From NCBI RefSeq assembly GCF_900107255.1, contig NZ_FNPH01000001.1:434001-498000 (forward strand): a stretch of 64,000 nt of DNA. The letters run 5' to 3'. The notes beneath the pieces were generated by a model, which searched no databases, had not been told where the DNA came from, and was given only the letters and a program-made list of their open reading frames with translations. This document shows positions 61,065 to 64,000 of this stretch, in pieces (the stretch's first letter is position 1; each line of letters begins with the position of its first letter). The DNA is from Micromonospora pattaloongensis (GTDB lineage Bacteria > Actinomycetota > Actinomycetes > Mycobacteriales > Micromonosporaceae). The position numbers were made by a program, and so were the translations under genes.

Positions 61065-61586
61065 TCATGTCAGCTCCAGCGCGGCGCCGAGTTCGTTGAG
61101 GAACTGCCGCTGCGCGGCGCCGGCCCGGGCGCCACCGACCGACGACAGCGGTCCGGAACGGCCGGCGGCGAACCCCCGCGCCGCGATCGACTGCACCCAC
61201 TGCCGGTACGCCGCCGAATCGGCCGGGTCGGCCCGGCGGGCGAGCACCCGTGCCGCCTCGCGGCAGCTCGCGAGCAGGTCGGCGCGCCCGTCCGTCGGGA
61301 CGCCGGCCGCGCCCGTCGGCCCGTCCCCATCGGACTCGGCGTAGATCGCGGCGACGACGGCCCGGACGAGGTCGCTGTCGAAGGCGCGCCCGGCGGCGAT
61401 CGCGGCCACCCCGGCGATGCCCTCGGCGACGGTGCGGCCGGGACGGTCGAGCTCCAGAGAGGTGGCTGAGACGATCACCCGCCCGGGCAGCCGGACGAGC
61501 AACTCCCACTCCGGTGCGGAGAATCCGGCGACGGACGCCGGGCCGAGGGCGGCGCTGGGCTCCCCGAAGGGAGAACGACTCGGCAT
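61065..61586 (-). CDS. Hypothetical protein, 173 residues
   Basis: Unknown. Mostly helical: PEWELLVRLPGRVIVSATSL, GIAGVAAIAAGRAFDSDLVRAVVAAIYAES and CREAARVLARRADPADSAAYRQWVQSIAARGFAAG. The WELLVRLP...VIVSATSLE and YRQWVQ...A wording resembles a family of actinobacterial proteins of unknown function placed near RNA methyltransferase genes. The ATG at 61586 has GGGAGGTG five bases upstream. 47 bases before the trmH-like gene. Confidence 0.72.
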   Translation of the reverse strand: MPSRSPFGEPSAALGPASVAGFSAPEWELLVRLPGRVIVSATSLELDRPGRTVAEGIAGVAAIAAGRAFDSDLVRAVVAAIYAESDGDGPTGAAGVPTDGRADLLASCREAARVLARRADPADSAAYRQWVQSIAARGFAAGRSGPLSSVGGARAGAAQRQFLNELGAALELT

Positions 61587-61746
61587 AGCACCTCCCGAAG
61601 TCGGCATATGCCCCATTCTTACCACTACGCCGTATGCGAACCTCGCATCCCCCTTCGCCGCGTTGGTCCGCGGGGATCCCGCCGCCCCGGCCCCCGCGCG
61701 GAACCGGGGCGGGCGACATCTCCGACGGCCAACCCGGACGTCGACG

Positions 61747-62265
61747 TCAGGCCTGCGGTTCCGGGAAACTCGGCCGCTCCGGGTCGACACCCTCCGGCGC
61801 CGCCGCGACGGCGTACTCCCGCTTCGGGACCATTACCCGGCGTCGGAAGACGCACACCAGCGTGCCGTCCTGGTTGTACCCCCGGGTCTCGACCGAGACG
61901 ACGCCGCGATCGGGCTTGGAGCCCGACTCGCGCTTGTCGAGCACCGTGGTCTCGCCGTAGATCGTGTCGCCGTGGAAGGTCGGCGCGACGTGCCGCAGCG
62001 ACTCGACCTCGAGGTTGGCGATCGCCTTGCCGCTGACGTCGGGCACGGACATGCCGAGCAGCAGCGAGTAGATGTAGTTGCCAACCACCACGTTGCGCTT
62101 GAAATGGGTCGCGGACTCGGCGTAGTGCGCGTCCATGTGCAGCGGGTGGTGGTTCATCGTGAGCAGACAGAACAGGTGGTCGTCGTACTCGGTGACGGTC
62201 TTGCCCGGCCAGTGCCGGTAGACCGCGCCCACCTCGAACTCTTCGTAGTACCGGCCGAACTGCAT
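61747..62265 (-). CDS. MaoC-like (R)-hydratase/dehydratase
   Basis: 172 residues, hot-dog fold. YYEEFEVGAVYRHWPGKTVTEYDDHLF (about 6-32), the hydratase motif NHHPLHMDAHYAESATHFKRNVVVGNY (Asp/His dyad region), LEVESLRHVAPTFHGDTIYGETTVL. By family hydrates trans-2-enoyl-CoA or a related acyl-CoA, e.g. mesaconyl-CoA. GAGGAG precedes the ATG. Single gene. Confidence 0.9.
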   Translation of the reverse strand: MQFGRYYEEFEVGAVYRHWPGKTVTEYDDHLFCLLTMNHHPLHMDAHYAESATHFKRNVVVGNYIYSLLLGMSVPDVSGKAIANLEVESLRHVAPTFHGDTIYGETTVLDKRESGSKPDRGVVSVETRGYNQDGTLVCVFRRRVMVPKREYAVAAAPEGVDPERPSFPEPQA

Positions 62266-62759
62266 CGGAAACTCCTCGAAAGGCGGCGACGAAGTCGCCG
62301 CACAGCATGCCTTACCGAGGGTTAAGGATGTGGATGGGGCCGCCGCCGGCCGGGATTCGCCACATCGGCCCGCCGAAACCGGGGCCGGACGCAATGAGCG
62401 GCGGGGCCCTCCCCGGCACCCGCCGCCCACGCTTTGATGACAGAGATTCTGCCCGAGGGCACGGGCACTCCGGAAGGCCCCGACCAGAGATCGGCGTCAC
62501 AGTTATGTTTTTGTTACATCACGTGGAGTGAACCGACGAGCGACGCCAGGCGATCATGAGGGCCAATATTTGCGCACGTCAGAATCGCACCCGTCGCTAC
62601 GCTCCGCCAGGACCATCCCTCACATCTGGGAGCGTTCCCAGTACGGAGAGTGACGACACCTGCCGCAATCCGACATCCCCACGGCGGGCCGCGGGAACCA
62701 TCTCGGTCGATGTATGCGGCAGCGACGCGGGCGAGGGCGCGTTTCAGCTGCCGGCGGTC
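62266..62759. other. Long intergenic region without convincing gene
   Basis: About 490 bases between the divergent maoC-like and thioredoxin genes. It contains a small T-rich patch (TTATGTTTTTGTTACATCAC at about 62501). Open frames here have no recognisable product and are judged non-coding. The thioredoxin promoter follows directly. Confidence 0.5.
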
Positions 62760-62787
62760 GGGAATGCCCAGCACGAGTGCCGCGGTT
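62760..62787 (+). promoter_or_regulatory. SigR/SigH-type thiol-stress promoter
   Basis: GGGAAT (62760-62765), 19 bases, GTT (62785-62787) fits the SigR (Streptomyces) / SigH (mycobacteria) consensus GGGAAT-N18/19-GTT. The start codon of thioredoxin is 39 bases further, a normal leader length. Thioredoxin genes are standard SigR targets. Confidence 0.65.
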
Positions 62788-62825
62788 CTTCCTGGAGTAA
62801 GCCAATCTTGCGATCGGAGAGATCA

Positions 62826-63188
62826 ATGGCGACCGTTGAGCTGACCACGGCAAACTTCGACTCGATCACCAGCGGGGACGGCATCGTCCTGGTCGACTTC
62901 TGGGCGAGCTGGTGTGGGCCGTGCCTGCGGTTCGCCCCGGTCTACGAGCGCTCCTCGGAGAAGCACCAGGACATCGTCTTCGGGAAGGTCGACACCGAGG
63001 CCCAGCAGGAGCTCGCCGCGAAGTTCGACATCCGGTCGATCCCCACGATCATGGCGGTCCGCGACGGCGTCATCGTCTTCGCACAGCCCGGGGCACTGCC
63101 GGAGTCCGCGCTCGAGTCGCTGATCGAGCAGGTGCGCGCGCTGGACATGGACGACGTCCGCAAGCAGCTCGCCGCGCACAACCACTGA
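62826..63188 (+). CDS. trxA: Thioredoxin
   Basis: Protein disulfide reductase of the cytosol. 120 residues: VELTTANFDSITSGDGIVLV, the active site FWASWCGPCLRFAP (Cys at about 30 and 33), VDTEAQQELAAKFDIRSIPT with the cis-Pro, and a C-terminal helix. GGAGAG lies upstream of the ATG. The promoter suggests induction by thiol oxidation. The long C-terminal helix (RALDMDDVRKQLAAHNH) is typical of one actinobacterial thioredoxin class. Confidence 0.95.
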   Translation: MATVELTTANFDSITSGDGIVLVDFWASWCGPCLRFAPVYERSSEKHQDIVFGKVDTEAQQELAAKFDIRSIPTIMAVRDGVIVFAQPGALPESALESLIEQVRALDMDDVRKQLAAHNH

Positions 63189-63209
63189 TCGCCGCCTCGA
63201 AAACGGGAT

Positions 63210-63257
63210 ACGGCCGCGGCCGGACACCTCACGCGTGAGGTGCCCGGACGCGGCCGT
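63210..63257. terminator. Terminator between convergent genes
   Basis: Long interrupted palindrome: ACGGCCGCG, CCGG and CACCTCACGCG arms pair with CGCGTGAGGTG, CCGG and CGCGGCCGT. It sits between the thioredoxin stop and the end of the gene at 63266. Confidence 0.8.
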
Positions 63258-63265
63258 CCATGCCG

Positions 63266-64000
63266 TCAGGCCACGTGCGCGCGGTAGCCGGCGAGAGCGG
63301 CGTCGAGGACCTCGCGGCCGGGCCGCGCCCACACCTCCGCGTGGAAGACCTCCACCTCGACCGGGCCGTCGAACCCGGTCGCGTCGACGGCCTCGCGGAA
63401 CCGGCGCAGCTCCACCACGCCGTCACCGGGTAGACCCCGCCCGAGCAGGACGCCCTCCGGCAGCGGCGTGATCCAGTCGGCGACCTGGAAACAGGCGATC
63501 CGACCCTCGCGTCCGGCCCGCCCGATCTGCGCCCACACCTGGTCGTCCCACCACACGTGGTAGGTGTCGACCACCACGCCGACCGCCTCCGCCGGGTACG
63601 GCGCGGCGAGGTCGAGCGCCTGCCCGAGGCTCGACACCACGCAGCGATCGGAACAGAACATCGGATGCAGCGGCTCGATCGCCAACCGCACCCCGGCGCT
63701 CAGCGCGTACGGCACCAGCTCCCCGATCGCCGCGCCGACCCGGGCCCGCGCCCCGTCGACGTCCCGGCCGCCCTCCGGCAGCCCGCCGGAGACCAGCACG
63801 AGCACCGGGGCGCCCAGCGTCGCCGCCTCGTCGATCGCCCGTCGGTTCTCGTCGTACCACCCCGGTGCGTTGAAGAAGCCGCCGCGGCACAGCGAGGTGA
63901 CCGTCAGACCCGCGTCGCGCATCAGCGCCGCGGTCTTGTCCAGGCCGTACGCGGCGGTCTCCTCCCGCCACAGCCCCACCCCGGTCACCCCGGCGTCGAG
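63266..64000 (-). CDS. Sugar phosphate isomerase/epimerase-like TIM barrel protein (partial)
   Basis: Xylose isomerase-like TIM barrel, about 245 codons seen; the frame is open to the right edge, so the N-terminus is outside the window. Motifs: LCRGGFFNAPGWYDENRRAI, VLVSGGLPEGGRDVDGARAR, LAIEPLHPMFCSDRCVV (Glu metal ligand), VVDTYHVWWDD (Asp/His ligands), CFQVADW and VEVEVFHAEVW (last Glu). Likely a metal-dependent isomerase, epimerase or endonuclease IV-like enzyme of sugar or inositol catabolism. Confidence 0.87.
   Translation of the reverse strand, partial: LDAGVTGVGLWREETAAYGLDKTAALMRDAGLTVTSLCRGGFFNAPGWYDENRRAIDEAATLGAPVLVLVSGGLPEGGRDVDGARARVGAAIGELVPYALSAGVRLAIEPLHPMFCSDRCVVSSLGQALDLAAPYPAEAVGVVVDTYHVWWDDQVWAQIGRAGREGRIACFQVADWITPLPEGVLLGRGLPGDGVVELRRFREAVDATGFDGPVEVEVFHAEVWARPGREVLDAALAGYRAHVA

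Noticed and set aside
62514-62774. 86-codon minus-strand frame in the thioredoxin leader
   Set aside because: It covers the SigR-type promoter, has no recognisable product and no clear ribosome site.

Overview
The window is high-GC, actinobacterial chromosomal DNA, most likely from the family Micromonosporaceae. Much of the gene order matches the conserved block seen in Mycobacterium tuberculosis between Rv0991c and Rv1018c: glmU-prs-rplY-pth, ispE-ksgA-tatD-metG, rsmI/pmt divergent, and sepX-like-rimJ-glp-galU, a diguanylate cyclase, then 5-formyl-THF cyclo-ligase and fmdB. Codon use, many GTG starts and frequent 4-base ATGA/GTGA overlaps agree with this.

Layout. 1-5.1 kb: a cysQ fragment and the pth, rplY, prs, glmU genes with tRNA-Gln, all on the minus strand. 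5.1-8.3 kb: a fatty-acid desaturase behind an array of operator-like palindromes, its likely TetR regulator, and two tandem DUF4383 membrane proteins. 8.3-17.4 kb: ABC-F, ispE, a Uma2-family gene, ksgA, tatD, a HEAT-repeat protein and metG. 17.5-26.4 kb: a repeat-bearing membrane protein, rsmI, pmt, a secreted HNH nuclease, small membrane proteins, a methyltransferase and a secreted beta-helix protein behind a LacI-type palindrome. 26.4-30.1 kb: membrane, lipoprotein and ECF sigma/membrane-partner genes.

30.2-41.96 kb is accessory DNA. It holds two related cassettes, each an XRE/TPR regulator followed by translationally coupled micro-ORFs for Cys-rich proteins of 57-101 residues. From 33,358 to 41,933 lies what looks like a decayed integrative element. 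A 21-bp exact direct repeat joins its left edge to the anticodon/T-arm part of tRNA-Ala(CGC) on the right. Inside are a broken tyrosine integrase, a RepSA C-terminal fragment, an excisionase, and a lower-GC three-gene operon (37,278-40,483). In that operon a small protein ends with, and an NTPase-like protein begins with, the same short Gly/Asn-rich motif. This resembles the paired amyloid-signalling motifs of bacterial NLR-like systems and is the best candidate for an undescribed system here.

42-64 kb returns to core chromosome: sepX-like, rimJ, glp, galU, a GAF/GGDEF sensor, 5-FCL, fmdB, a SAF-domain protein behind two DnaA boxes, a Fur regulator, an MpaB-type oxygenase, a RecB-like nuclease, MarC, a PHP phosphoesterase, a SigE-family sigma factor with two membrane partner genes, a PH-domain protein, a SpoU methyltransferase, a MaoC-like protein, a thioredoxin behind a SigR-type promoter, and a truncated sugar isomerase-like gene.
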